DNA of 64,000 nucleotides from the NCBI GenBank assembly GCA_003342895.1, contig PTFA01000271.1:993252-1057251 (forward strand), given 5' to 3'. Origin of the DNA: Casuarius casuarius (lineage: Eukaryota > Chordata > Aves > Casuariiformes > Casuariidae). Positions 24,831-37,430 of the stretch are shown one piece after another. Both the position numbers and the translations under genes were made by a program. The first letter of the stretch is position 1. Every line of letters begins with the position of its first letter. Under the pieces are notes generated by a model. The model did no database searches. It saw nothing but the letters and a program-made list of their open reading frames with translations, and was not told the origin of the DNA.

Positions 24831-25829
24831 GTGGGCCCAAGTCCCTAAGCGCATGGACTTCTGTTTGATGTCCTCTCACTGATATGAATAAACCAGGTTT
24901 GGTCTCTGCTAACATCCAGAAGCCATGTCACTATTTTGATCTCCTCAAAAGATATAAATGATCATTGTGTCTCTGCCTTGCATGTGCAGGCAAGCACATG
25001 CTCACATGCAATGTGTCTGCACTATGGTAGGTCTCTGTATTCCCATGGAAAACCCTCAGGAACTCCTGGCTGAGGAGGAATACACAGATAATGGAACAAA
25101 TCCAAGAGTGGAGAAACGCAATTGTTTTTGTTGACAGTGTTGCCACCAGATGGTGTCCCTTACGGAGCGTGAATCCTTGGGAATGTGTAATGTCTCCCTG
25201 ATGTTTGTTTGGGTTGAGTCTACTTGGGTTATTCCCCTAGTGTTTAGATACTATTCTCAGTGGCCTGGATATTGTTAAATGTAAGTTTATATTGTAATGC
25301 TTTTATTGGTGACTCAGACTCCTTCTGCAGTCTAGAATTTTGTGGAAAAAGAATAATGAAGAGTGTCACTGCGTGGGAGATGCTGCTTTAATTGTCCTTT
25401 CATTGCGTATGATTGCCATCCAGAATTTTGTGCTGGATTAATAATGTGTATGTGTATTCGTGTGGGTGAAGGAGGGAGATATCCCTTTCAGTGGCAGCCC
25501 CAGAAACTCTGTGAAACTGAAGGATAGGGAGCCGAGTGGCCCAGATGGATCACGGGGCAATGTGGGGAAAAGTAGAAATGTCAATAGGAGACTGCAGTCT
25601 GCTTTACAGAACTGTACGGTCCACTGGGAGCTGAAAATGGGTGAATTCAGAGTACAGATAAGATACTAATTTTTAATACTGAAGGCAGTTAACAATTGTG
25701 GCAACTTATTAAGAACTATGGCAAGTGTTAAGTCCTGGGAAAATTTTCAAATTAAAATTGAACAAGATCTTTTAGGAAATGAATATGTTCTAGCTGAAAC
25801 AAATTAATTCTGGAAAGTCAGATTCTAGA
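24831..25829. other. Intronic sequence between two CR1 remnants
   Basis: No gene or repeat family recognised. It separates two CR1 fragments in the same orientation whose parts of the consensus are not collinear, so they are separate insertions or rearranged pieces. Confidence 0.45.
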
Positions 25830-26335
25830 AAGTGTTGAGTTGGAAGGCACTTGAACTTATCTAGTCCATCTACCTGCTATGAGATGGGTACCTGCCAAAT
25901 ATTTATCAGATGTGTCCTTATCCTCCAGAGAAGGAGAATCTCAAATTGCCAAGGGAACATGTTGCAGAAACTGCCTCTCCCTGAAGTTGGGATTTTTTTC
26001 CTGGTAGCTAGATAAACATTTATGCATGCTATAATGTAAGTAATCTAAGGACTAAGATAGTCCTTAATAAATACAGAGAATTATTGATCACCTTTTCTTT
26101 TTATATCAGCCTTTTTCATATTTGAAGGCTATTGTCATTTCACCTCTTTTTTTTTTTTTTCTAGCCCGAGAAAACCCAGTGTTTCCAGCCCTCCCTGCTA
26201 GGTCAGACCTTCTAGGTTTTCTTTTTCCTTGCATTGTGCTGGACTCTTTAGTTTGTGTTCACTTTTCCCAAAGCATAGACGTTATACTTCTTACCACTTG
26301 TGCCCTGCATACAAAGAGACTAAGTCTTGCCTTGC
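25830..26335 (-). repeat. CR1-type LINE 3' end fragment, reverse orientation
   Basis: The plus strand begins with GTTGGAAGGCACTTGAA and ATCTAGTCCATCTACCTGC, the typical complement of a CR1 3' terminus (gttggaagggacc ... catctagtcca). It continues with ATATTTATCAGATGTGTCC, AAACTGCCTCTCCCTGAAG, TTTGAAGGCTATTGTCA and AACCCAGTGTTTCCAGCCCT in the consensus order. A T14 run at 26147-26160 interrupts it. It is truncated at its 5' side, as is usual for CR1. Divergence is high, so the insertion is old. Confidence 0.88.
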
Positions 26336-28835
26336 TGTGAGATGCGTTGTTTACGAGAGCAGCGCATTCTTCAAGCTACTCTAGCACTGATATTTTTGCA
26401 GCAATCAGATTATTTGTTGTGCAGGTGTCTCCTGTATGAGTCCAAGGCTGGGTTAAAAATAGGTAAGGCTAAGGAGGTCATTCTTTTCTGGGAAAGGAGT
26501 GCAAGCAGAAAGAGTTCTTCCTACTGATGGCTGTGTCAGATACAGACCAAGGGATGATGACGCCTACTCGTGAATGCTGACAGTATGTGCAAATGCGCAG
26601 ATGTCTTGGAGGCTGTAGGACGGACTGGGGCAGAATTTCCTGTTGGAGATGCTTAATTTGCTGAGGAAGTTGTATTCAGCGCCAAAAAAAGCAAAAGCAG
26701 AGGAGTCCCGTGGGTGTTTTTTTGTGTCTTTTTTTTCCAGAGATGATACTGATTTAGTATTTCCTGTTGTTCAGCTTCCAGTGTGAATTCTCCGGTTCCC
26801 AGGGCAAGGCAGTTTGTGATAGTGAGTGCTTGTGTAATGGTGTGCAGTGCAGTGACCGCATGTACTCTGTTATGCCAGCAGACACTGGAGATGCTAGATA
26901 CTGATGCCTGTCAATCAAGTTGGAAAACACAGCTGAATTCGTAAGGAAAAGTCCACAGTGCAGGCAGAGTTGCACTGAAGGTGGATGGCACTCTGAGAAC
27001 CTCCAACCTTGCTGAGCTCAGGCTCAGTTCCTGAGTCCATAGTTAACAGGATGCGACCATGGTGTTGAGTCTGAGCTGGCTGGGGTCAGAGGGGCTGCAC
27101 TGCACCGTGAAGCTGAGACTGTAGAGCTGAAGACACTGGGTTCCTCAGTGTTTTGCCGAGTTGCCTGTGGTCACCCATATAAGCAAATCCCTCTCAACTG
27201 GGTAACGATTTATCAGATCCAGACAGAGGAAGTCTCTCATCATTCTCCTTCTCTGACGTCATTCAGATTCTTTATAAATTAACTTGTTTTACAAACTGAA
27301 AGCTCAGGATACAAGAACAGTGGTTAAGAATCTCCTCCAAGCAATACTGAAGTAAATGGAAACTTTAGGTTAGGTTGCTGTGCCAAATTCTAGCTATCCA
27401 AATTGGATAGCTGATATTCTGCTTCTCAAATCCCTTCTGAGATGTAAATATAACAAAGTTGCACAACTCATGCCCCTCGATTATAGTAGTCTCTGTGGAT
27501 AAAACCATACAGAATATCTGCTCTCTCAGGTTGATGCTCTTTGGTGAGCTCTCTTTAGAAAACTGGAAGTGTTTTCTCCCTTTCTCCTCATCTTTTACTC
27601 CAAAAAGGGTTGATATCTGTCCTGACCTCATACTGGTTTCATATTTGCCTGATAAAATCATACTGCTGATAAAAGATAGCAGATCAGTCAATGAGTGTGT
27701 TGTCACACCACAGCAGGGTCATCCTTTGCAGAACAACAAAGGTGATGGCTAACTAGTAGTGTTTACTCTTCATTTATCTACCACCTTTTAGTACTTGTTT
27801 CAAAAAGCTTTACATAAACCATTTTTACTTGGTTTGCATTAGCTGTTCGAGTTCTAGTTAAAAGGCATAGAACTTTAACTATTTTTCTTAAATTTTAAGC
27901 ATGATGGTGGAGTTAAAGTTCATTTGTTTATGGCTGAGCACACTCTGTCAGCCTTCCAAGCAGCAAGTAGTGCTTGGCAGGGCCATGCTGAGACTGTGCA
28001 GGCCAAGAATTATAAATACCTTGAAATTAAGGTTGCATGCTCCCAATTTCAGTTTTTATAGGGGAAAAAATATTGCTTCATGTTACAGAAGGAAAGTGGA
28101 AGAAGTGGACAAAATCCAGTGTTTTAAGCAAGGTTTCATCCAAGAAAGGAATCCAAACAAGTGCTGTCAGCATATGGTCTCTAAAGATAGAGGCAATCCC
28201 ATAAGAGGACGTGAGGTCTAGAGCGTACTAATGTGTTCAGGGACTTGGCTATAGCTCATGGTGGAGTATGGGGACAAGGGGTCAGTGATAAATTGGAAAT
28301 GCTATTTCCAAAATGAGGAAGCCTCCTCAGTAAGAGAGATTAGGTGGCAAGGGCCCTTCACACTGATTAAGCAAAGTTTTTTCTGGGGATGACGTGGGTA
28401 AGAGTGACAGACTCCAGCAGTAGAATGGGCCTTAGAAATCCCACTGTCCTGTATAGATGTCCTCTGAGAGTGGTGACAAGGTGTGGAGAAGGGGATGCAG
28501 AATGTCCACTCTGGAATGTGGTTTTTCTGTAAATTCTGGATTGCAATTAAGCCCGTATGGGAGGAGGGCACTTGCGTGTGTGACACTTGGGCTGGTGAGT
28601 TTTGGGAATCTCCAGGGATTAGGTCACCTTGGAGTACTGAATATCTGGATTTATCTCTTGGACATAACCACCAAAGCTGTTGAATCCTGGGGTAGGGTTT
28701 GACAAGTGGGATTTTTAGTGCCCTGCCCCTTGCCATCCACACAGTCAGGTTTCCCTCCCGTGTGGACATCCCACAGTTGAGCTGTGATGCAGCCATGCTG
28801 TGTACCTGCACCCTGGAGCACTCCTGGGATCTGTG
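26336..28835. other. Intronic sequence, nothing recognised
   Basis: Contains a 169-codon open frame on the minus strand (28302-28811) with no recognisable domain. Its length is within what chance allows. No repeat family was identified. Confidence 0.5.
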
Positions 28836-28876
28836 GTGTCTTGGTTTCTTGCCTGTAAAATGAGGCTTGTAGCACC
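28836..28876 (-). repeat. Possible short MIR-type SINE remnant
   Basis: CTTGGTTTCTTGCCTGTAAA followed by ATGAGGCTTGTAGCACC resembles the complement of the MIR core (ctcagtttcctcatctgtaaaatggggataatagtacc). It is only about 40 bp long, so the call is weak. Confidence 0.4.
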
Positions 28877-31468
28877 TTTTTTCCCTTGCAGTGGAGTTCT
28901 GAAAATAAAATCCATTATAACTGGGACACTAGCATAATACAGCTGTATAAAAAAATCGGAGGCCTATATGAAGTTCTGGGTAGTAACTGTTAGAAAGCAG
29001 TATTAGTAAGAGAAGGGCAGTAATTTAGGGGAGGCTTGATGGTAGAGCTTATGCAGAGTTGAACTGGTATTTTTCTGCTTTGCTAATTGAAAAAAGGTCC
29101 TGGAGAAAAACAGTAAATTTCTGTCAGGAGCTGGCCACCATCATTCCGATACCAGCGTTGGTTTAGCCCTATGGTGTGACATAGCAACCCAGTTTAGCAA
29201 TATGTTGTAATTAATGTGTCAGTTCCCTTTTCTGAAACAGAGATCAAAGATTTTTAGAAAATGTTTCCTTGCCACATGGAAGGCTATTCCTAGTATTATT
29301 TTTGGAACTGGGGTTACCGTAAGTTTTCCAGGAAGAAAATTGCAAGTCTCAGTGCTCTACAGGCCATCTGCTTAACTTCTTCTCTTATACATGAGACATT
29401 TTGGAGCCTGTATATAATCAGACAGTTGTGTTGACTGATTCTGGCATGTTGCAGAACAAACACCTTATATTCTGGCCCAGATGTGGGGAGGCTAATGAGG
29501 TGTCTGTAAACAGTGAAAACTTGAAGCTGCAGGAAAGGTTTGGAATTTGATACTTCTTGAGGTAATGGAAATTAATGCTTTAGGCAGAAGAGAGTGCAGA
29601 TTTGAGGGAAAGTGCTATCGAAGGCAGTGAAGCAGTACATGAATTAGAAAATGAGGAGTGTTACTTTGAAATACTTAGTTTTATTCAGCCCTTGCTAGTA
29701 ATCAAGGTTGTCGCTGTCCTGTAGCTGTTCTGTGGCCTGTGGGAAGTGGGAAATCAACTGGATACTCGTCTGCTTCCTGGCTGCAGCATGACTGAAATCA
29801 TGTCAGAAAGGCACTGCTGCTAAGTCTCAGGAAGAAAGTTGAAGACTGGCTAGAAAGTGAGGTCAAATGACCACGTTTGCAGCGGTCATAACTTTGAGAA
29901 AGTTGTTTGTCGTGAAGCTTGCGTAATGCTTCTTTGCATTTGATTATTCTTGATTGCCAAGAAAACACAGCTTGCAAAACATGTACTTTAAATCTGTAGT
30001 CCCCTTTCCCTGGGTTTGATTTCCTGTCTTGCTCTGAGACTCCATCCATTGCTTGTGGGGACTTAAATCTGAGCCTAAGCAGAGTTTGGTGCAAGGGAAT
30101 GGGTGCTGATATTGGGGTATGAACAGTGGTACACAGCCCCTTCTCCCTGCTGGTGATACTTAGGTGAAAATGGGGATGGTTAGAAAGAGACCCTTTGGAA
30201 GCTATCAAGAGATGCTGGGCTGCTTTTGTCTTGTCAGGAGCAAAAAGCCTCTCAATTTTGCTGCTGCGTGCAGTCCCTTTGGACCACTATCAGTCCTTTT
30301 GAAGTGGTTTGTCCTCTAGCCCTGTAACTTCTATGTAAAATGCAGGCTATTGGTGACTAACTTTCTCTTGACTTGAACTTTTGAGATCTCCTTTAGAGTG
30401 TGGCAGCCTGTTGGGCTGCAGAAGTGGCAAGGGCAGAGCTACCAGGTCTTCTAGCTTCATCATCTTCTAGATGATGTGGTTCACCTGCCTTTACATTGTT
30501 GGTAGTGGCTGCTCAAAATGGCCATGGTGGGTTGTGTCCCACCCATTTCAGGATAGTGAGAAGTCTGCGTGCCATCATGTCAGAGCTAAGGCAGGTCCTC
30601 TGTGCTCCCAGCACCCTTGGTGTCTTTGGGGAACTAAACCCATGAAGCTGTACCAGGTGTAACAACCTCTGGAGTGCAGGATACACAGTGCATGTTGTTC
30701 CCTGTGTTGGTTGCCCCCCGGGCTATCCAGTGTAGGGTGAGGTGACTTTTAATCTGGGACTTGTTATTTAGTGTCCCCAGTGATTTCGGGCTGTAAAACC
30801 CTCCCTGCTCTCTGGTGGGATTTCTGCTGCGGTAGTTGTACTCTGTAACATGGATGCTATAGACAGGACTGGGCTGAGGCTGCTTGTTGCTGTCCTAAGA
30901 ACTCACTTTAGATAGGTGGAATTGCATTTAATTTCAAATACAAATTGCTTCTGGTAGCATTCTCCCAAAATAGCAGCAAGTGTTTGATCTCCCCTTGGAA
31001 ACAGAGGAAAAAGCCATGCAACTTATCTTGCTGACACCAGGTGTTGTTGTGTTTTGCCATTACTTAGTTGGATGTGAATGGCTGCTTTAAATTATCTTTC
31101 TTAGTACAGGTCTCTTGCTTTGCTTTGGGATAGCCCGCTTCACTCTTCACCACACGGGAAACTCCATGTGTTTGTTTTCCTCAGGCCTGTCTGGCATGTT
31201 CAAGCAAAATCATGTGATTGCCCTTTAGGGTTACACACGAAGCCTAGTTTCCAGTCCCCATGAATACAGATAGCTGCAGTAAAATCTCAGAAGCACTGTA
31301 GATACTACAAATAGAAGCAGAAGCTGAATGGCTTGAAGAGGTTTAGCACTTCGGAAATTTGTAAATATTCATCTGAGAGAGAAGTGGAGCATGTGTGTAT
31401 GAGAGATTTATTGGGTGTCCTTGGAAACCTTCAGCCTTATCAAAGTGAAGGAGAAACAGCTATTCCTG

Positions 31469-31487
31469 TTTTTTTTTTTTTTTTTTT
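31469..31487. repeat. Homopolymer, 19 T
   Basis: Nineteen consecutive T residues. It could be the complement of a retrocopy poly-A tail on the minus strand, but no recognisable body follows. Confidence 0.85.
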
Positions 31488-34276
31488 AAGCATGAGATTT
31501 CTTTGAATTTTGCCAGCAAAGTTTACAGTTTCCCCAAGCAAACATTAAATGGCCCCACTTTTAACATCCCAGTTATGGCCATGTTCTGTCAATATCCTAT
31601 TCCACACTGACTGACTCTAAAGAAAAAACAGCTATACTGAACTGATGATAATGACTTGGAGAGGATATTCAGTATCTTCAGCGGTCACAGCTGCACCCTT
31701 ATGTCAGTAGCATCTTCCTGGATTTCCCTGGTGAAGGATGATAGAGGTTTGTTATGAAACTGAGTAGAAAATAGAAGCCACTCATAGGGGTCATATCCCA
31801 TCTGAAACACATCAGACAGCTCCTAGAGGAGACTCTAAAGAAGACACGATGAGGATGCATTCTCGGGGCCCTGTCCACCCAGGTGGCCAGTGCACGCAGC
31901 TGCTTTGTGGCACATAGCAGGAGCAGCTGTGACACCTCCCACACTGTCCTCCAAGTGCAGCTTATTTTGCAGTTACTGAATGCTGTCTGTGGGAAAGTTG
32001 CTCAGAATTTTTCTTGGGGATTTTGGAATATGTTTTCAGCACCATGTGGATAATATTAAAGCTGTGATTCCCAATGGAGCAGGCAGAAATGTGTGTGCAA
32101 ACCCCAGCCTGTGAGACCAAGTCCTCTTCTTCCCCCATATCTGTTAGGCCCCTTGAGCCATGAGGAGTTTCTGTGGAGCAGGCAGCAGTCTGAATTCAAC
32201 CCAAAAGAACTGGGAAGAGAAAGGCATCTCCTATGCAATTCTGCTATTATAAACATTGGCCTAAAGCCTGATGTAACAGGTGTATGAGTCTTCCCAGCCC
32301 ATACGGACAAAGGACGGACACACTCCATATATCTGGCTTTTGGTAGTGGTAAAGGATGCTGGGTTTGTACAGCACTAAATCTTCCTTGAGGCTGTTCCCA
32401 TTACATCTTCTGGGTTCTGATTGAGCTGCTTGGTTCTTGCATCATCTCTGCTTGCTTGTCCTGCCCCTGAGAAAGCAGAGGCTCTAGTGGAGCGAAGCCA
32501 CAGCAATTCCCTTTAAGGCATGGGGTAATTAGTAACAAGACTGTTTACATATCAAACTCCCTTTTTTCTGACCCAGTGATTTGGCATTTGAACACAGCTG
32601 CTGATTTAATCTTGAAGCCAGCCCTTTCCCAAGGAATGGCAATCTCAGCTGTGAGAAAAACACTTAAAAATTATGTTGCCTAATTGCTGTTGCTTAATTA
32701 AAAGAAAACATGCCAGATCTCCTGCATTCTGGCTGTGCTGCAGAAGGAAGGTAAGCAGAGCTGGTGGGGGGGCACAGAGGAAGTCTGGAGCAAAATGGTT
32801 TTGCACAAGTTTTAGTGGTCTGCCTGAATGCTGCTGAACTTTTTTGCTTGGCTACAAGAGTTGTTACAATTTTTTCCTTCTCCTGTCCCTTCTTTCCTTC
32901 CCCACATGCAGCAGGCTCAGAGAGCCAGCAGCTCAGTGTAGTATAGATGGGAAGGAGAGGAACTGGGGCTTAGCAAATTTTGGGAAGTCTGTTCCTAGCT
33001 ATCCCCTGGCTGCTTTCAGTATGTGGAAGCAGCTTTCTTGAGGTGGCTGGCACCCAATTCAGGATGGAGCAGTGCAGCACCATGTGGAGTTACTGATGTG
33101 GGTCTGGAAGCAGTCCCACAGTGGTTGTATGCTGCCGTGCCCCTAGCTCTGTTGCTCTGATGTCTGGGCTGTGCAGTGTGGCTGCTTCCAGGTCTGTGCT
33201 TAGCATGTGTTAAATACAGTCAAGTATCTTTGCAGCTATGGTGGAGACATGCCTGTTACTTTACCATGCTGACTCTTTGGCTCTCCAGGCAATGTTACAG
33301 GATTTTTTTTTTTGTAGCATTCTCCCACTTCTGTGCTGGATTTTGATACCTAAAGGTAGAAAAGACTTAGATGGTTTTGATCTCTTTACCAGTTGTGGAG
33401 TTACTCTCTCCTGGAAAGCTGGAGACTGAGCAGCACTGGCCTGGCTGCAGTCACTGGTGGGAAGTGCAAACAGGAAGATGTTGATGTTTAAACTCAGTAG
33501 CCACCTACCAGCCAGGTTGTTTATAGCATTAACCATCTGCTGCAATGGAAAGGCTGTGTTCAGGCAGAATATCCGTATGTGAGTCTTGGATGGATATGAA
33601 CTGAGTGAATGGATGAATGAGTGGGCATATTCTTCTGCTGCCTGGAGATAGGTGCTGCAACAACCCTTGTGAGTTCAGAGCCATTTAGATCCATCTGCAG
33701 AAATGCACCGAGTATTTGCAGTTGTTAAATGACTGTTTAGATTTGGAAGAACTAGAACACTTGACCAAAGGTAAATGGACAAGGCTGTGGGTTTCCACCA
33801 TCTGCTGAATGCATCACAGGTAGCAGAGCTGGCTGTGCTGTAACTTTAAAATTCCTGATGTCTCTTGTAGGGGAGAGTTCCTATTGCCTGTGTTACATCA
33901 TAGCCGAAATACGCAGGCTTCACTGCAGTGCAATAGGATTTAATCCTTTTTCCAGACTAGCTTTTAATCCGCTTATTTTCAAGTGGGATGGCCTGTTTGA
34001 ACATAAATGAATATAAATAAATGTGTGCTTCCCAGCTGGATAACAGCAAGGTGGAAGAAGGCAGCTGGCCTGGAAAGAGCCACTAAGGTTTTAAAACAAG
34101 CTGCTGTGAAGTGCTCCGATTCCTTTGGGTGTTGGTGGGTATAGAGCAAGGAAGATGCCAGGGAAAATGTGGCTTACGCTCATGTGAATCGTCTTGACCA
34201 GAATTCTCCTGTTCGTTGCGGAAGTGCATGGGACTCGAAGGGGTGAGAAACTGAATGTCTCTGGGATCTTAATTTT

Positions 34277-34292
34277 TGTGTGTGTGTGTGTG
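34277..34292. repeat. Short TG microsatellite
   Basis: Eight TG units after a short T run. It is a simple repeat. Confidence 0.9.
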
Positions 34293-36589
34293 CTAATGCT
34301 GTAGATCTGTTACAATCATATAATATGATGAGGTATTTGGCAAAAAGCTTTTAAAACAATGGGAATTGGATTCGTACAGCGTTCTTCAGGATTTGACCCA
34401 TGTGAGTAGGCTGAGATTTCTCAATGTGTGCTTGTTATCTCTTTCCCACCCAAAATTCCAGGAAACTGATTGCTTATGAAACATGGTCACTAAAGTCCTA
34501 AAGGACGCTGCCAGATCAGAGACACAATAAGGTGAAAAAGACACAGTCAAGATGCTAAGGCTTTCCTTTCATCCCCAGTTGTTTCCTGAGCCCAGTTCTT
34601 GTCATTGCACTTGAGCTGCATTTGACCCTGCAAATTATAGGCTCATATTAGAGTTACGTTCCTTGGTGCTTGCAAGCATGGGTCCTTTTTTAGAGAATAA
34701 AGTCTATACCTGCTTCTGAGTGGAGGTGAGAGGCACAGTCCTACCCTCATGTGCAAGAACCCAATAGTTGGACCATTTTCAGGAAAGGGGAAAATGTGCC
34801 TTGCCCAGAAATAATTCCAGCCAGGAGTTGGATGTCCAGCCGGCCTTCAGATCATCACTTCACACTTCTGTCTGACTTTAAACCTGAAATGTGGATATGC
34901 TTTTTGAAACACTAGGGTTCTCTCTGCATCTTACCAGGAGGTTCAGTTCACCCCGGGCTGTAAAAACTTTTTTTTCTGTCCTTTAAAGTATTTTGGGGAA
35001 AATGTCTTTCAGTAACAGAGAAATCGTATGCTATTTAAGGTCCTTCTCTCAGCACAAGTTTTCAGAGGGGTTGGGAGTAAAGAAGCTGTGGTTATACCTA
35101 TCTACCCAGGCAGTGTGGTTATAATGCTGTTCTTGGCTCCTGTTAATTACAAAATAGTTATGGAAGCAGGCAGGTTTGAAGTGAAGGAAGTGTCTCGGAA
35201 GTGGTGCTGCCTAACTGCTGCTTGGCTTTGTGTGGGGAAGCAGGGGAGACAAAGAAAAATAATTAGTAAAAAGTGGGACAATGCAGACAAATAGCCTTGC
35301 TACTAAGGTGCTGTCCTGCAACAGCCAAGTATTCCCACCAGCCGCGGGTGGGATGGAAAAACAAATCCACTGTTGATGTGGGTAAGTCAAAGTTTTTATT
35401 GATGTGGGATGCAAGTTGGCCCAATCCAGATATGAAAGAGACTATCTAGATATGATCCACTGACTGGGACCAGTGGCAATTCCATTGAGTCCTCTTACTG
35501 ATGTAGCACTGGAGAAGATGAGCAGTTAAGCCCACTGCCAGCCTCTGACTAAATACAAACCTGGAAACCAGCTACATGGACCTAGAAAAAGGAGTCCCCA
35601 AATAATCTCTGTTCCTAACCCCTGGAAATATTAGAGCAGCCTGAGTTACTTAAATACCTCCTGGAATTGAATATCTTTGGTTTACTTAACCATCATTTTA
35701 GGTGGTAAAACAGATGTAGTTTCAATGCCGGAGTGCAACACTTTCAGAAGAATGCTGTAAGGATTTTGCTGAAAATCTCTTGGCAGCTGTAAAGGAAAGG
35801 AACCAAAGATTGCCCTCAAATCTTCTCCCCAGACCTGGGGAACCAAATTCTTCAGGGCACCAGGGTCCTGGCAACATCAGCTTAACACTAATGTTTGAGA
35901 AAGTTAAACTTGGAAGAATGAGTAAAACTCAGGGATGTCAAACTTGAAGACAGTCCTCTCCAGTGAGTCTTTCTGGACTGTGACTCACTGTCAGTATTTC
36001 TCACAAACTGCCAAGCTTTTCATTGAAAATAAAACTGCTGATCACTTCACTTATAGCCACCTAGATCACAAGCAGTCTGCAGCCTACTTCAGGAACTGCT
36101 TTTTTTAGTCCATTATCTGTACAAGACAGGGTCAGTGCTGCTTCTGAAACACTTGTTCCTACCTGTGCTATTCTCCCTCATGCTCCCAGTGGGGTTGATA
36201 TTGGATTGGTCTGAAGTGGGGGGAAGCTCAGGGTACTGTTGGGAGCAGGTCTGTGGCAAGCCTGTGCATGGGGCATATGGCATGGGATCAAGTTCAGCTA
36301 CTGGAAGGGAAAATAGCCTGAAGGTTCAGAGATAAACAACCTGTTGATACTACTAGAGGTATCGACCACTGCTGGCTGGTGGAAGCTGATGCCTGTGTCT
36401 TATGCCTTGGATTTCTTTGTTTTCTTGTAGCTAACCCTAAACCATTCATGCATGTGGAAGAAGCAACATGAGGTCATTTCTCAGAGAACCAGTTTCGTTT
36501 CAACTAGTGGCTGACAGCTTCTGGGATCTCTAGCATCTTCCGTCAGTGAAGCTGGGAAAAGTGGCAGGAGCAATGACTTTACTATTGGT

Positions 36590-37430
36590 GGCATGGGGTG
36601 TAGCTGGTTTGCATCCATCCCCCGTGGCAGCTCAGTGGGGACAGCAGCCGTGCAACCTCAAAGGAGTTTATTCACCCTCGTGGTGACAGCGGCAACATCA
36701 GTGCTGCATGTGGAGATGGAGCACAGCTGCTCTGAGAGGGTGAAAGATGAGAAGGCTCCTGCCGTGGCCTCCCCCAGGCCTCCTGGCACATATCCCAGTG
36801 CCACGGCCTCAAAGCACCAAAGGCTTTTGGCCTTGCTGAGGCAGAGCCAAGGGGGGGCAGGGGGCCGGGAGGGCCCGGGGACCCTGTGGGCTGGGAAGCC
36901 AGTGCTGGGTGAGGTCAGAGCTGTCTCCTTCCCTTGGCGGGGGCAGCAGGGGAAAGGGGAGTCGGTGTTTCCAGTCCTGGCTCTTGCACTTTATTACTTC
37001 TGTTTTCAGCAGACTTGTTCAGCACAGGGAGGGCAGGAGCAGCAGTAGGGGGGCTGCAAACAATGGCCGCTCACATTTTCCAGCTGTCAGATATTTAATG
37101 ACATTAATTCCCCAGCCCTCTGCCCCCCTTTTTTATTTCTATTTTTTTGTTCAGGCGCGGCCAGCTGAAGTGCTGCCAGCAGCCAGCTCGACCCGAATCC
37201 TGGCACGGCTCCCTGGCCTTCCCCTCGCCGGCACCCTGCTCTGCTGGGCTGACCTCCAGCAGCAAGGGGGGCTGCTTTCTCTTAGGAAGCCAAACGCCGA
37301 GCGGCCGAGGCTGGCAGGGGAGAGGTTGGCAGTGTCCCCGGGGAGCGCTACCAGCTGGGTGTGCTGGGAGCCAGCGTGGGCTGGGGGGACCCTGGTCTTC
37401 CCCTCCCCTGGAGGGGTTGTAAATGCATGT
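36590..37430. promoter_or_regulatory. Candidate intronic CpG-rich element or alternative promoter
   Basis: This is clearly more GC-rich than its surroundings. CG dinucleotides concentrate at 37150-37370 (GGCGCGGCC, CCTCGCCGG, CGCCGAGCGGCC, GGGGAGCGC) while neighbouring kilobases have few. Open frames of 151 and 174 codons overlap here because GC-rich sequence contains few stops; none resembles a known protein. From established knowledge, P3H2 in mammals has a shorter isoform with a different first exon. An internal promoter is therefore a plausible role, but this is inference only. Confidence 0.4.

Larger units (their letters stand above)
28877..36589. other. Intronic sequence with simple repeats only
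   Basis: No exon or transposon family recognised over about 7.7 kb. It includes a T19 run at 31469-31487 and a TG repeat at 34277-34292. Confidence 0.5.

Noticed and set aside
28302..28811. Minus-strand open frame of 169 codons
   Set aside because: No domain, no signal or membrane segment, and no splice structure. Its length is compatible with chance for 64 kb.
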